Virus record (IMG/VR): IMGVR_UViG_3300036790_000810
Coordinates: 1 to 35,233 of that record
Source of the DNA: a virus
Direction: 5' to 3' (one strand)
DNA: 35,233 nucleotides
Part shown: positions 16,172 to 24,337 of the stretch, piece after piece
Layout of the letters: each line of letters begins with the position of its first letter
Position numbering within the stretch: position 1 is the first letter of the stretch
Program-made: the position numbers and the translations under genes
The notes under the pieces: generated by a model
The model's input: only the letters and a program-made list of their open reading frames with translations
Told to the model about the DNA's origin: nothing
Database searches by the model: none

Positions 16172-16432
16172 CTAGACGCCGTCCTTCTCGATGGGTCTGT
16201 CGATGACCTCGATCGTAAGCTTGGGCTCGCTGAACATGCGATCGAGCTGCACGTCATCGAACTGATCGACCGGATATTCCGCAGGCGCCTTCGAGTGCTG
16301 AATGCCGCCGCGCCAGAAGCCTTCCTGCACGGATTTCACGCGGATGAAACGGCGCGTCCCCTTTTCCGGCGGCGTGGCCGGGATCGCCACGATCGAGGCG
16401 GCGGTCCCGCTTTGCTTTTTCGACTTGCCCAT
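16172..16432 (-). CDS. Mu gp35-like (HI1506-like) head protein
   Basis: An 86-residue protein starting at the ATG at 16432 with a GAGG 6 bases upstream. A TTG at 16444 overlapping the capsid stop is an alternative. The C-terminal part GFWRGGIQHSKAPAEYPVDQF, followed by DDVQLDRMFSEPKLTIEV, matches the conserved core of the gp35/HI1506-like family (GFRRxGixHs...yp.d.Fs..ql..L..dp.L.v). The N-terminus is basic. The family lies between the capsid and gp36 in Mu-like phages; its precise role is not known to me. The stop (TAG) lies 6 bases ahead of the tRNA-like element. Confidence 0.75.
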   Translation of the reverse strand: MGKSKKQSGTAASIVAIPATPPEKGTRRFIRVKSVQEGFWRGGIQHSKAPAEYPVDQFDDVQLDRMFSEPKLTIEVIDRPIEKDGV

Positions 16433-16440
16433 GCCCCGCC

Positions 16441-17340
16441 TCAATCCAGATACGGCGAAACGGCGAGCTCGGCCGCCTGATAGTTCGTATTCGACGCGCC
16501 CGAGGCTAGGAACTGCGCCTGGATGATGGATTGCGCGGCTGCCCGGTTGGACGCGCCGACAACCATACGGAACTCGGCATTGGCGATCTCAACGCCGTAG
16601 TCGAGCTTCATGCCCAGCATGCTCTGCATGGCGGCGTTGAAGTGAGCCGTGTCGAGCGGCTGCTTCGATCCCCAGCAAAGCTGCGGCAGGGTGTAGCCGG
16701 TCGCGTAACGCGCGTCGGCGCCATAGACGAACTTCTTCTGGTAGAAGACGTTGTCGTCGTTGGGCGCTGCCTTCGAGACGAAGGAATAATCCCGCCGCTT
16801 CTGCAGCAGCACCGGCAAGAGGGGTTGGTTCTTGGCGATCAGGAACCACGGGGCACCATCGCCGCCGTCGGTGTTCGCGAACGTCGTCTTGGTACCGTCC
16901 TCGGCGAGGATCGGATGATCCGTGTCGAAGAAGTATTGCCCGTCGAAGCACTCGCCGCCCGCCGCGAAACCGCTCTTCAAGGCGCCGAAAGTAAGCCGGT
17001 CGTAGTGGCGAGTCGTATTGCCGCCCATCATCTGCAGCATCGGCGTATAGATGCCGAGGTTGTCGTCTTCGAAGTCGTTGCGATCGACTTCGAGCGTGAT
17101 TTCCCAATCGCGGTTGGTCACGGTGTAGCCGCTGGCGGCCACACGGCTGGATTGACGATCGCCGAGCCACTCGCGCACCTGCGGGAGCATATTCAGCCAA
17201 CCGTATTCGTTCTTCTTCGTGGTGGAGGGGACCGTAGTCGCGATCAGCGCGTATTGCGATGTCGTCGTCGTCAGTCCCGTCTTGAATGCAGCGTTGAAGC
17301 CGATGCCGGCGTTCTTCAGATTGCCCGAATTGATGATCAA
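16441..17340 (-). CDS. T: Major capsid protein (Mu T / gp34 family), TTG start
   Basis: A 299-residue protein. The in-frame region upstream of 17340 has Arg/His-rich nonsense composition, so I place the start at the TTG at 17340, with GGAG 7 bases upstream and the preceding gene's TAA 11 bases away. The protein opens LIINSGNLKNAGIGFNAAFKTG. Near the middle come ITLEVDRNDFEDDNLGIYTPML and then GECFDGQYFFDTDHP. These blocks, and the C-terminal NPAELAVSPYL-like ending (NYQAAELAVSPYLD), match Mu T-like capsids. The length is close to Mu T (about 305 residues). It is probably processed and assembled with the gene I product as scaffold. Confidence 0.9.
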   Translation of the reverse strand: MIINSGNLKNAGIGFNAAFKTGLTTTTSQYALIATTVPSTTKKNEYGWLNMLPQVREWLGDRQSSRVAASGYTVTNRDWEITLEVDRNDFEDDNLGIYTPMLQMMGGNTTRHYDRLTFGALKSGFAAGGECFDGQYFFDTDHPILAEDGTKTTFANTDGGDGAPWFLIAKNQPLLPVLLQKRRDYSFVSKAAPNDDNVFYQKKFVYGADARYATGYTLPQLCWGSKQPLDTAHFNAAMQSMLGMKLDYGVEIANAEFRMVVGASNRAAAQSIIQAQFLASGASNTNYQAAELAVSPYLD

Positions 17341-17351
17341 AGGATGTCTCC

Positions 17352-18110
17352 TTAATAGGTGATGGTGACGACGAGCTGGGCGAACGCGGTAGCGTCGGTG
17401 TTCGCGCCGCCCACCGTGAAGTTCACGCGATCGCCCACCGCGACGACGTTGAGGGCCGTTGGCGTCGCCTCGTCTTTGTCGCCAACCGCAGAGCCGGCTT
17501 GGGTGATGGTGATAAGGCCACCCGTGATCGCTGCTCCATTGATGCGACCGGTAAGCGTGGCGTCGCCAGCCGCGAGAGCGTGCCTTTCGAGCGAGCACCG
17601 GACATCGGTGATCTCGCCATTCACCGGAGAGGTGAAGGCGAAGACGCGGGCGTCGGCGCCGACCAGGTCGTCGATCCGAAGCGGGAGATAGGCCTTGCGC
17701 TCATCCGGCCCCACCCGAACCCACACGCCGGTCGCGGCGACATCCACGATGCGGCCCGCAGGACTGCGCGTGTTGCCGGCGTCCGTGCGGGCGACCGTTT
17801 CGTCATCCACGACGTAGCAATGCTTGCCGATGTCCGCGATCGTGATCGCATCGGCGCCGGCGCTGTTGCCAAAGAGAAACGTGCCGAAGCGGAAGTCGAT
17901 GTTGAGGTCGCCATCGTTGCCGGCAGTGTTGTCGGCTTCGTATTCCGCCACGCCGAGGGCAATGAGCCCGATGGCGTGTGCGCCCGGAAGCGCGTAACCG
18001 CCTGACGCGCAGACCAGGGCGCCTTCGTAGATATGTTTGCCCTGGGCGACGCCCAAGGAGCCGCGATCGTCGCGGCGGCTGGACACAGCGCGTCCCGTCG
18101 AGAGAGCCAT
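17352..18110 (-). CDS. Head decoration-like protein with extra C-terminal beta domain
   Basis: A 252-residue protein between gene I and the capsid gene. Residues 1-135 resemble DUF2190-type capsid cement proteins: an early Gly-rich ligand-like loop (KHIYEGALVCASGGYALPG), then a stretch ending HCYVVDDETVARTDAGNTRSPAGRIVDVAATGVWVRVGP. Residues about 145-252 form a separate beta-rich domain (AYLPLRIDDLVG to the C-terminal LVVTITY) that may add an external knob. It is soluble. An AGAGG 9 bases ahead of the ATG is the likely ribosome binding site. It probably binds the mature capsid lattice. Confidence 0.65.
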   Translation of the reverse strand: MALSTGRAVSSRRDDRGSLGVAQGKHIYEGALVCASGGYALPGAHAIGLIALGVAEYEADNTAGNDGDLNIDFRFGTFLFGNSAGADAITIADIGKHCYVVDDETVARTDAGNTRSPAGRIVDVAATGVWVRVGPDERKAYLPLRIDDLVGADARVFAFTSPVNGEITDVRCSLERHALAAGDATLTGRINGAAITGGLITITQAGSAVGDKDEATPTALNVVAVGDRVNFTVGGANTDATAFAQLVVTITY

Positions 18111-19298
18111 TTATGCGTTCCTCTTTTGCAGGTTCAGTTCTTTCAGGAAATCGGCCTCGCTGAGACCCATCTGGGCGCACATCGCCTTCTGATCCTTGTC
18201 GAGGGCGCCATCGGCCGGCACGGAAGGCGCAATGCTTCCGTCACCGAGGATCGTCGGTTGCTGCTCGATGAATTTCCGGAAGCCTTCCGGTTGGCGGGTG
18301 CAGTAGTCGATCGCCCAATCCTTCTGCGCGGGAATGATCTTGCCGTTCTTGATGGCGTTCGCGACCTCAACCTCGGCGGTGCGACCGTCGGCCTGACGGC
18401 TCAGCGTGGCGACTTGCTTCTGCAGCTCGTCAACGGTGGTGCGGAGAGCGTCGGCGTCGGCGCCTTCGGCGCCGGCGGTAGCCGGCTTCTTCACCTTGGC
18501 GCAGAGCGCCGCTGTGATCGCTTCATCGAGCACCTCGAACTTCGTTACGTCGAGACCCGCCGCCTTGACGATCTGCTTGGCGTTACCGAGAGTGGCGGCG
18601 CCGGTCTTCAGGCTCGCGCAAAGCGCCGTTGTCGTCTTTTCGTCCAGCGTTTCGAACTTCGTCACGTCAATGCCAGCCGCTTGCGCAATCAGCCTCGCGT
18701 TGGTGCACATCGCCGCATTGTTCTGCTGCAGCGACTTGATCTTGGCGGTCACATCTTCCGCCGTCGCTGTCTCGGGAAGGCCGAGCAGCGCACAGAGTGC
18801 TGTCAAGTTCACGTTCTCATTCTCCTTGCTTGCAAGAGCGCGCATCTGAAGCGCGGGGTCGTTGGTGAGGGCGGCGCGAAGGACGCAGGTGATCGTGCGA
18901 TCACCTTCGCGATAGGAAAAAACGGGAGAGAGGTAGCGGTATTCTTTCGCGGCGACGGCGGCGGCGCCGCTCGGCGTCCAGTCGATATGTGCCCAAACGC
19001 CGGGCTCTCCGGCTGGGCCGGCGGCCTCAATCTTGTCAATCCAGCCAGCAGCGCGGGTGCTGCGCTCCGTTTGCTCGGGGCGATCACTCGCGTGGTCGTA
19101 GTCAAGCGCCAGCGGCTTAGCGGACGCTCGCGAGGCTGCGATTACCGCAGCGACGTCGCTCATCTTCCAAGCTGCCCGACCGTCGGCAGCTTTGATGGTC
19201 TCTCCTGGCGGAAAGAGCTGCGCCCATTCCGGGGCGCTGCCGTCGCCCGAAAGCGATAGGGCGGCGACGAGAGAGCCGGTGCCGGGTTGTTGTGTCAT
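18111..19298 (-). CDS. I: Mu gene I-like protease/scaffold (gp32 family)
   Basis: About 395 residues from the ATG at 19298; an ATG at 19310 is nearly as good, while one at 19343 lies inside a palindrome. Family landmarks: SLVAALSLSGDG, WAQLFPPGETIKAADGRAAW, PLALDYDHASD (the conserved DY-x-H block), and EYRYLSPVFSYREGDRT. The N-terminal part is the head maturation protease and the C-terminal half is the scaffold. In Mu the internal start Z would yield the scaffold alone. The C-terminal half contains two near-identical copies of a ~29-residue unit (18489-18692). It is divergent from the plus-strand genes and may be driven by its own late promoter, as Mu PI. Confidence 0.82.
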   Translation of the reverse strand: MTQQPGTGSLVAALSLSGDGSAPEWAQLFPPGETIKAADGRAAWKMSDVAAVIAASRASAKPLALDYDHASDRPEQTERSTRAAGWIDKIEAAGPAGEPGVWAHIDWTPSGAAAVAAKEYRYLSPVFSYREGDRTITCVLRAALTNDPALQMRALASKENENVNLTALCALLGLPETATAEDVTAKIKSLQQNNAAMCTNARLIAQAAGIDVTKFETLDEKTTTALCASLKTGAATLGNAKQIVKAAGLDVTKFEVLDEAITAALCAKVKKPATAGAEGADADALRTTVDELQKQVATLSRQADGRTAEVEVANAIKNGKIIPAQKDWAIDYCTRQPEGFRKFIEQQPTILGDGSIAPSVPADGALDKDQKAMCAQMGLSEADFLKELNLQKRNA

Positions 19299-19334
19299 GG
19301 GGCGGAACATGCCCGCCGACGAAACGCCCTTCGC

Positions 19335-19352
19335 CCGTGACATATGTCACGG
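19335..19352. promoter_or_regulatory. 18-bp perfect palindrome upstream of gene I
   Basis: CCGTGACATATGTCACGG is a perfect 18-bp palindrome, 37 bases before the likely start of gene I. A related sequence lies before the membrane/lipoprotein genes at 26898-26918: the two share 14 identical bases (CTTCGCCCGTGACA), then A and GTCA. Both occur where Mu has C-activated late promoters (PI and Plys). A binding site for the Mor/C-type activator or another dimeric regulator is likely, though no clear -10 is visible here. Confidence 0.45.
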
Positions 19353-19663
19353 CCACCGGAGCGCGACGACCGCGCGCGCCGGAAAGGTCGCTCTCGCCTA
19401 AGTTGCGCGAAGGCGGCCAGCTCGCCCGATATTTGGTCCAAAGTTCCGGGCGAGATGCAAGAGCGCCCTTGGAGCGGCGGGAAAGAGGCCGCGTGAGCCC
19501 CTTAGAGGGGTCTAAGGGCCTCTTCGCAGCCCGCTCCCGTGGGTCGGGGTGCGGAACCGCCCACGAACGTTCCTGTGGCAGATTTGGGGGCACCCCTTGC
19601 CCGTTAACACAAGTAAATGATTTCTTAACGCTAACGCCTCGGGGCGGCTGGACTCCTCCGCTC
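19353..19663. other. Divergent intergenic region with nested hairpin
   Basis: About 310 bases without a credible gene. An open plus-strand frame extends through it but has no start with a ribosome binding site and is Arg/Pro/Gly-rich. It holds a nested stem at 19471-19537 (described separately) and an AT-rich patch near 19600-19635 (GTTAACACAAGTAAATGATTTCTTAACG) with flanking CGTTAA/TTAACG repeats, which is a likely promoter or operator for the plus-strand genes. No consensus -35/-10 is clear. Confidence 0.5.
19471..19537. other. Nested three-part inverted repeat
   Basis: An outer stem GGAGCGG/CCGCTCC (7 bp), a middle stem AAGAGG/CCTCTT (6 bp, or 8 bp as AAGAGGCC/GGCCTCTT), and an inner stem CCCTTAGA/TCTAAGGG (8 bp, GGGG loop) nest in 67 bases. 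No T-run follows on either strand. It could be a two-way terminator, an RNA processing site, or a small structured RNA. Confidence 0.55.
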
Positions 19664-19963
19664 ATGCGTTCTTATCTTGTTCGCATCATGGAACGCGATC
19701 TCACCGGCTACAAAGCAATCGAGGATGACGACTTGGAGCGGGGGTTCTACGTCTCGATTCTGGTCGAACTCGGCAAGATGAAGAGCATCACGCCGAAGCG
19801 CGCCCGCGAACCGGAGGTGAAGGAGCTGCGCGCGCAAGACCTCACCGATCGCCTGATCGCTCACTTCGCGCAAAGCGGCTGGCTTGTGGTCCACAAGCCG
19901 AATTACGGCAACCACTTCAATCCTTATCCCAGCAAGAAGACCACCGGCGATGAAACGGCTTAG
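19664..19963 (+). CDS. Plus-strand gene 1 of unknown function in head cluster
   Basis: A 99-residue protein from the ATG at 19664; an ATG at 19688 gives a slightly shorter form. It is soluble and charged, with YKAIEDDDLERGFYVSILVELGKM, then KELRAQDLTDRLIAHFAQSGWLVVHKPN and an Asn/Pro/Tyr-rich C-terminus. No family is recognised. It is one of only two credible genes on the plus strand, inserted between F-like gp30 and gene I where Mu has G. Its own promoter region (19353-19663) and a 14-base overlap with the next gene suggest a small independently expressed unit (a moron). Confidence 0.6.
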   Translation: MRSYLVRIMERDLTGYKAIEDDDLERGFYVSILVELGKMKSITPKRAREPEVKELRAQDLTDRLIAHFAQSGWLVVHKPNYGNHFNPYPSKKTTGDETA

Positions 19964-20219
19964 CCTGACCGAACTTGAGGAGCGCGCGTGGGGGCCGCCG
20001 GTGGGCGAGTACGGTGCCAACGAACCTATCCCCGGCCCACCAGGTCACGGCTGCACCAGCTTCCGCCAACGCCGGCACCTCGGCTCGCCCTACCGTTTGG
20101 ATCTGGATGATGGAAAGCCGCGCAAGCCTTCAGCGCCGAAGAAGCCGTGGTTTCAGTTTCCCTATGATCGTCCGACTTGGCGCGAGCTGCATGAACTCTA
20201 CGCACTCATGGATCGGTGA
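19950..20219 (+). CDS. Plus-strand gene 2 of unknown function in head cluster
   Basis: An 89-residue protein, ATG at 19950, overlapping the first plus-strand gene by 14 bases. It is rich in Pro, Gly and aromatic residues (EERAWGPPVGEYGANEPIPG, then PKKPWFQFPYDRPTWRELHELYALMDR) and has no membrane segment. It ends 23 bases before the gp30 stop on the other strand, so the two operons converge tightly. No family is recognised. Co-translation with its partner implies a shared task such as lysogenic conversion, exclusion or anti-defence, which is inference only. Confidence 0.6.
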   Translation: MKRLSLTELEERAWGPPVGEYGANEPIPGPPGHGCTSFRQRRHLGSPYRLDLDDGKPRKPSAPKKPWFQFPYDRPTWRELHELYALMDR

Positions 20220-20242
20220 GTTTCGCCGGACATTCGGGCCCT

Positions 20243-20989
20243 TCACGCTGCCAGCTGTTCAAGAAAGGCTTTGCCGACGTTATAGCCAAAGCCGGGATCG
20301 ATGCCGGCAGGAACGCGGCTGGTCTCGCCAGTGCGCGCATTGGTGAATATCTGCCAGATCGTTTTCGGTGCGCTCGTCGTGATCAAGCCGCTCGCGCTCA
20401 TCTGATCGTACTGTCTCTTCGACAATGCGATGACACCGCACTTACAGCCCCAGCCATTTGGCGGATAATGCGTGTCCCACCAAGGATCATCTGCAGGCAG
20501 CGCTGTGCCGTCCCACGCGAGATGCTCCGCTCGCGGATGCGCACTCGTGGTGTGGTCGTACATGAGATAGGGCTGATCGGAGATGTTCCGTTGAATGCCC
20601 GCCCATTGCCCCGCTTGGTATGACACACGCATGTTCGTGTCGAAAATCGTTTGCAGCCGACGAAGAGACCCGAGCTGCGCATCGTTCAGGGTGCCGCTTA
20701 TTGGATCGAAAGCCGGCCCTCGTCCCCACCAGCCTTTGTCGGCCAATATCGGCTGAAGCTGCTTGGCGAAGTCTTGGAACGTTGTTCCGTTCTTCAATGC
20801 GTCATCGAGCGCGCTGGAGATATCGTCCAAAATGTCGAAGCCCGCGCTCTTTGCAACCGTAAAGCTTTGCGCGTGCATCTGGTCGAAAACATCCAGCCAT
20901 GAGTAACTCGGCGACGGGGAAGCAAGCCGCTGGCCGAACGCATCGATGGCGTCTGTCGGCGCGATGTTGCGGAAGACCAGATCAGCCAT
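20243..20989 (-). CDS. F: F-like minor head protein (Mu gp30 family, short)
   Basis: A 248-residue protein. The diagnostic block lies in the C-terminal half: MRVSYQAGQWAGIQRN, then YLMYDHTTSAHPRAEHLAWDGTALPADDPWWDTHYPPNGWGCKC, with the Y-x-T-x(1)-D/S-x-R-x-x-H and PPNxxxCxC signature of Mu F / SPP1 gp7-like minor head proteins. Mu F is over 400 residues, so this one lacks the long C-terminal extension. The end FGYNVGKAFLEQLAA is a normal finish for the short form. It overlaps the portal gene by 8 bases and is followed by the convergent plus-strand pair. Confidence 0.85.
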   Translation of the reverse strand: MADLVFRNIAPTDAIDAFGQRLASPSPSYSWLDVFDQMHAQSFTVAKSAGFDILDDISSALDDALKNGTTFQDFAKQLQPILADKGWWGRGPAFDPISGTLNDAQLGSLRRLQTIFDTNMRVSYQAGQWAGIQRNISDQPYLMYDHTTSAHPRAEHLAWDGTALPADDPWWDTHYPPNGWGCKCGVIALSKRQYDQMSASGLITTSAPKTIWQIFTNARTGETSRVPAGIDPGFGYNVGKAFLEQLAA

Positions 20990-22664
20990 CTTGCCCAGGC
21001 CGCGCGGGCTTGATCCTATCTCCCACCGCTCCGCCGGCGAAAGCCTGAAATGTCAAAATGGCCAGCCGATTGCCCAATGCGTTCATATCCACCTTGCCGT
21101 GAAGACGCGCCAAGGCAGATCGAAATTCTCCCTCATCTTTCGCAGCTGCAGCCGCGTTGATGATCTGATCGACAGCGGGCCTCATCATGGCCTGCCAACC
21201 AGAGAGCTGCGCGCGCACGGCGTGACTGATTTGGTCGCCCGCATCCCCAGCGGAAAGCAATTCCACCGCGAGCGAGGATGCCAGCGCTCGCGCCTGAAGA
21301 AGTGGTCCAAGCGCGCTGCTTAGGTCGGCTCGGAGATCGGTTGATGGGATAGCGTTGGCGGTCGGGTCGAGCGTGCCAACTGCCGGCGCCCTTAATACTT
21401 CGTCTCCTTCCTGTGGCTCGGTGAGGCCCACATTCACCCGGATGTCATCCTGCCTTACCCGCAAGCCCATCGGCACCAGCTTCACAGCAGTGTCGATCAT
21501 CAGCGCGACGTCTTTCTGCTCCGGCCGACCGATCCAGACCCACGGATAATTTCGAGGCTTCCCGCTTTGATCCTTAGGGCCGTAGTTTAGATCGACATAA
21601 GGCCGTATGAGCTGTGCGTTGATGCAGGCCATCAAGGCCTTCGCATCGGCTCGCTCGATGTCTTCCCGAACCTGCGTGTGATCTTGCGCGCCGCCAAGCT
21701 TTCCGGGCGTGGAGTCGGTTGTTCCCGTTTGGCCCAACACAGCCTTGGAGATCTGATCGTCGAAGAACTTTGCCGTTCCCCCGAATATGCCACCGTCGCT
21801 CGAACCGCTGCCGGCTTTCGTCTCGACGAACTGGATGTCCATCGTATTCGGAATAATAGCGGCGGCATCCGAGCTGATCGACGCTACAGAGCGAAGAAGC
21901 TCACGCTTGTCGTCGTCACCCGCGCCAGGCGCATATTTTCCGAGACGGAAAGGAATGCCGTACACATCGAGGAACTGCATCCAATCCTTGATGGTGAAGT
22001 TCTTGAACATCCACGCCCAGGCAACAGGCCGCGCAAGGCCGGAGCGAAGCGGTATGCCCGACTTCGCTTTGATTTGGGCGCTTACGAACTTCCAAGGCGG
22101 AAGCGGATGCGCGAGTCCATCATCACCGATCAGCATGGGCGCGCGCCTGGTGGCGAGATCAAACCGGATGAACCGAGGATCCACGTATTCGAGACGGATC
22201 GGCGTCCATTTATCCGCGTCCGTACGCCAGATAATTTCCGAAAGCGAGATGCCCTTGCCCACGGCGTCAAGGATGTCGAAGAGCGCGTTGTCCAGTAATC
22301 CAGAGTCCAGGAATACCCGCTGGACGTCAGCCGTTATCTGCTCCGCATCGGGATCGTCTCCCGACGGCGCCTCCACTGTCATGTCCAGCTGGCTGATTTG
22401 ACGCTTTCGCGTTCCCAGCACGGCCAGATAATGGAGATCCTTTTCCTCCATTTCCTCTGCCAGCTCGAAATAGGCTTGTGGGTCTCCGTCCTCGGCGTCG
22501 CGCAATATCTCGGCAAGGCGCTGCGGCGAGAGGCCCCGTGTGACGCCGCTGCCCACCGCTTGGCGCACGCCCATCATGGATGCTGCAGCAAGCTGCTGCG
22601 TAAGAACTTCGCGAATGATTGGCTGCCCGTACTGATCGAGCAAGCCGGTGGGTTGGCCTACCAT
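20982..22664 (-). CDS. Portal protein (Mu gp29 family, DUF935)
   Basis: A 560-residue protein of the DUF935 portal family. It contains GLLDQYGQPIIREVLTQQLA near the start, RGLSPQRLAEILRDAEDGDPQAYFELAEEMEEKD (the RGLTPxxLaxiLrxAexGD signature), LHYLAVLGTRKRQISQLD, and MFKNFTIKDWMQFLDVYGIPFRLGKY in the middle. The protein forms the dodecameric ring through which DNA is packed. It starts with an ATG preceded by GGAGGAAC and overlaps the terminase by 7 bases. The standard length for this family is about 510-560 residues. Confidence 0.92.
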   Translation of the reverse strand: MVGQPTGLLDQYGQPIIREVLTQQLAAASMMGVRQAVGSGVTRGLSPQRLAEILRDAEDGDPQAYFELAEEMEEKDLHYLAVLGTRKRQISQLDMTVEAPSGDDPDAEQITADVQRVFLDSGLLDNALFDILDAVGKGISLSEIIWRTDADKWTPIRLEYVDPRFIRFDLATRRAPMLIGDDGLAHPLPPWKFVSAQIKAKSGIPLRSGLARPVAWAWMFKNFTIKDWMQFLDVYGIPFRLGKYAPGAGDDDKRELLRSVASISSDAAAIIPNTMDIQFVETKAGSGSSDGGIFGGTAKFFDDQISKAVLGQTGTTDSTPGKLGGAQDHTQVREDIERADAKALMACINAQLIRPYVDLNYGPKDQSGKPRNYPWVWIGRPEQKDVALMIDTAVKLVPMGLRVRQDDIRVNVGLTEPQEGDEVLRAPAVGTLDPTANAIPSTDLRADLSSALGPLLQARALASSLAVELLSAGDAGDQISHAVRAQLSGWQAMMRPAVDQIINAAAAAKDEGEFRSALARLHGKVDMNALGNRLAILTFQAFAGGAVGDRIKPARPGQDG

Positions 22665-24337
22665 GTTCCTCCTCCAAATCTCGGCGGCGTCCGATCGCGT
22701 TCACCAGGCCGCATGCGCATGCGGCCATCATCGGCGACTGCGCTCTCATCGTACTTCCCCTGTCCGCGCGCGACGCCTTGATAGCCGCGACATTCGAGGA
22801 TGACGGCGAAGCTGGCCGCATAGGCGAGCGCGGCCGCCGGCGCGAAGTCGCCGTGCCTTTTGCCCCCGTCTCTGTCGTCAGCCTTGGCACCGGGCGGAAC
22901 CATCGGAACGCCGGCTACCAAGGTGATCATGGCGAGATCGCCCGTTAGGAAATCGTCAGCGGGATATTCGAATGTGCGATCTTCAATCGCCGCCTTAAGC
23001 TTCGGCATGTTGGCCAGGTACCAAGCTTGGCTCAGCTTGACGCATTCGACGGCCGCTTCGCCGTATTTCTGCATTGTCACTTCGGCGAGATAGGCGCCGT
23101 TACCAGTAGCGTCGAACTTGCCGGCACCGCGGCGAGGCAGCCGCTCGGTTACATAAAAGACGACTTGGCGTTGTTGCTCGAACGGCACGTTGCGCATCTC
23201 GATAACGAATGGAACGCGCCTGGTCAGGTTCCGAAGCGTGGCAATGGGCGCGAAGACAGAGAGATCGCCATCTCGCGCGAAGTCGTGGCCGTAAGCGTGG
23301 CTACATGTCTTGTCGAGCTTCTCGAGTACCGGATCGACGTTGGCCTTAAGCCAATCCTCAATGAAGGTCTCGCGATATTGTTGTCCCATGACCGCAAAGC
23401 CATCGGTGCACTGTAGGCGCAGAACCGGCGGCAGATCACGATTGGCACATGCCTCAATGACAACGCGCGGAATATAGACGCCGCTACCGAGACTCGGGAC
23501 GCAATCAAGCTCCTCGCCGGCGTGGGTTCCATAGTTCTTCCGGATCGCAGCGCGCCATGCCGCCTCGGCCGCCGGCGACCACGTTTTTCCGGTCACGAGA
23601 CAAATGCGCTGATACAGACCTTGCTCGATCGCCTCATCGAAGGTGCAGCGGACTACATTGCCCGGCTTCTTCCCAGAGCGGATATCCTGGATCAACTTGT
23701 TGAAGGCGTTCGCCTCGCCGTTGTGCGTCGAGATGACCAGCAGTTTGCCACCCCAGATCAGCAACGCGAGCGCGGCCTTCAGCAGCTCGTCGGGATCATC
23801 GTGGAACGCGAACTCGTCCAGGATCACATAACCCTGACGCCCGCGTAGCGAGCGAGGCCTGCTGGAAAGTGCGACAATCTCGAAGCCAGCAGCAAACCGA
23901 ATGCGATAGGCCTGAATGTAGCGGTCTTTGCCGCCGTCCCGGCCGTCAGCGAAAAGGAATTCGTCCACCGCGCTAGCTGCCGGCTCGAACGATTTGGCCC
24001 ACATGGCACAAGTGTCGATAAACTCCCGCGCCATATCGAGGTTGTACCCGAGGTATAGCGTATCCATTCCGCCGGCCGCGCGGCTCGCGCCGGATGTCAA
24101 AACGGCATCGGCGCCGACACCCCAAGTGGCACCCGTCCGTCGGCTCTTTTCGGCAACGGTAACTTGGTGCTCGGCAGTCGATTGGAGGAGTGCCTTTTGA
24201 AACGGAAGAAGGATGTCAGGCATCGCCATGCCGGCGAGAGGCTCAGGCAAAGACGCAACCGCCTCCTCACGGTGGCGCTTCCATTCTTCCTCACTGATAG
24301 GCAAGCCCGTCAGCTCGGCCAGGGGCATCGCGTTCAT
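22658..24337 (-). CDS. Terminase large subunit (Mu gp28 family)
   Basis: A 559-residue packaging ATPase/nuclease. The Walker A-like motif EKSRRTGATW is at about residues 63-72, Walker B is VILDEFAFHD (D174, E175), and a coupling-motif candidate is LLVISTHNGEANAF. The C-terminal nuclease domain shows GHDFARDGDLSVFAP (first acidic residue) and GDFAPAAALAYAA near the end (last acidic residue). These blocks match Mu gp28-like headful terminases. It overlaps the small subunit as ATGA and the portal by 7 bases. Headful packaging of transposed copies would follow replicative transposition. Confidence 0.92.
   Translation of the reverse strand: MNAMPLAELTGLPISEEEWKRHREEAVASLPEPLAGMAMPDILLPFQKALLQSTAEHQVTVAEKSRRTGATWGVGADAVLTSGASRAAGGMDTLYLGYNLDMAREFIDTCAMWAKSFEPAASAVDEFLFADGRDGGKDRYIQAYRIRFAAGFEIVALSSRPRSLRGRQGYVILDEFAFHDDPDELLKAALALLIWGGKLLVISTHNGEANAFNKLIQDIRSGKKPGNVVRCTFDEAIEQGLYQRICLVTGKTWSPAAEAAWRAAIRKNYGTHAGEELDCVPSLGSGVYIPRVVIEACANRDLPPVLRLQCTDGFAVMGQQYRETFIEDWLKANVDPVLEKLDKTCSHAYGHDFARDGDLSVFAPIATLRNLTRRVPFVIEMRNVPFEQQRQVVFYVTERLPRRGAGKFDATGNGAYLAEVTMQKYGEAAVECVKLSQAWYLANMPKLKAAIEDRTFEYPADDFLTGDLAMITLVAGVPMVPPGAKADDRDGGKRHGDFAPAAALAYAASFAVILECRGYQGVARGQGKYDESAVADDGRMRMRPGERDRTPPRFGGGTW

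Noticed and set aside
17341-17598. 86-residue N-terminal extension of the capsid protein
   Set aside because: It overlaps the decoration gene in another frame and is an Arg/His-rich nonsense sequence. The TTG at 17340 has a proper ribosome binding site.
19292-19663. N-terminal extension of the first plus-strand gene to 19292
   Set aside because: The extra 124 residues are Arg/Pro/Gly-rich, run through the nested hairpin and palindrome and have no ribosome binding site.
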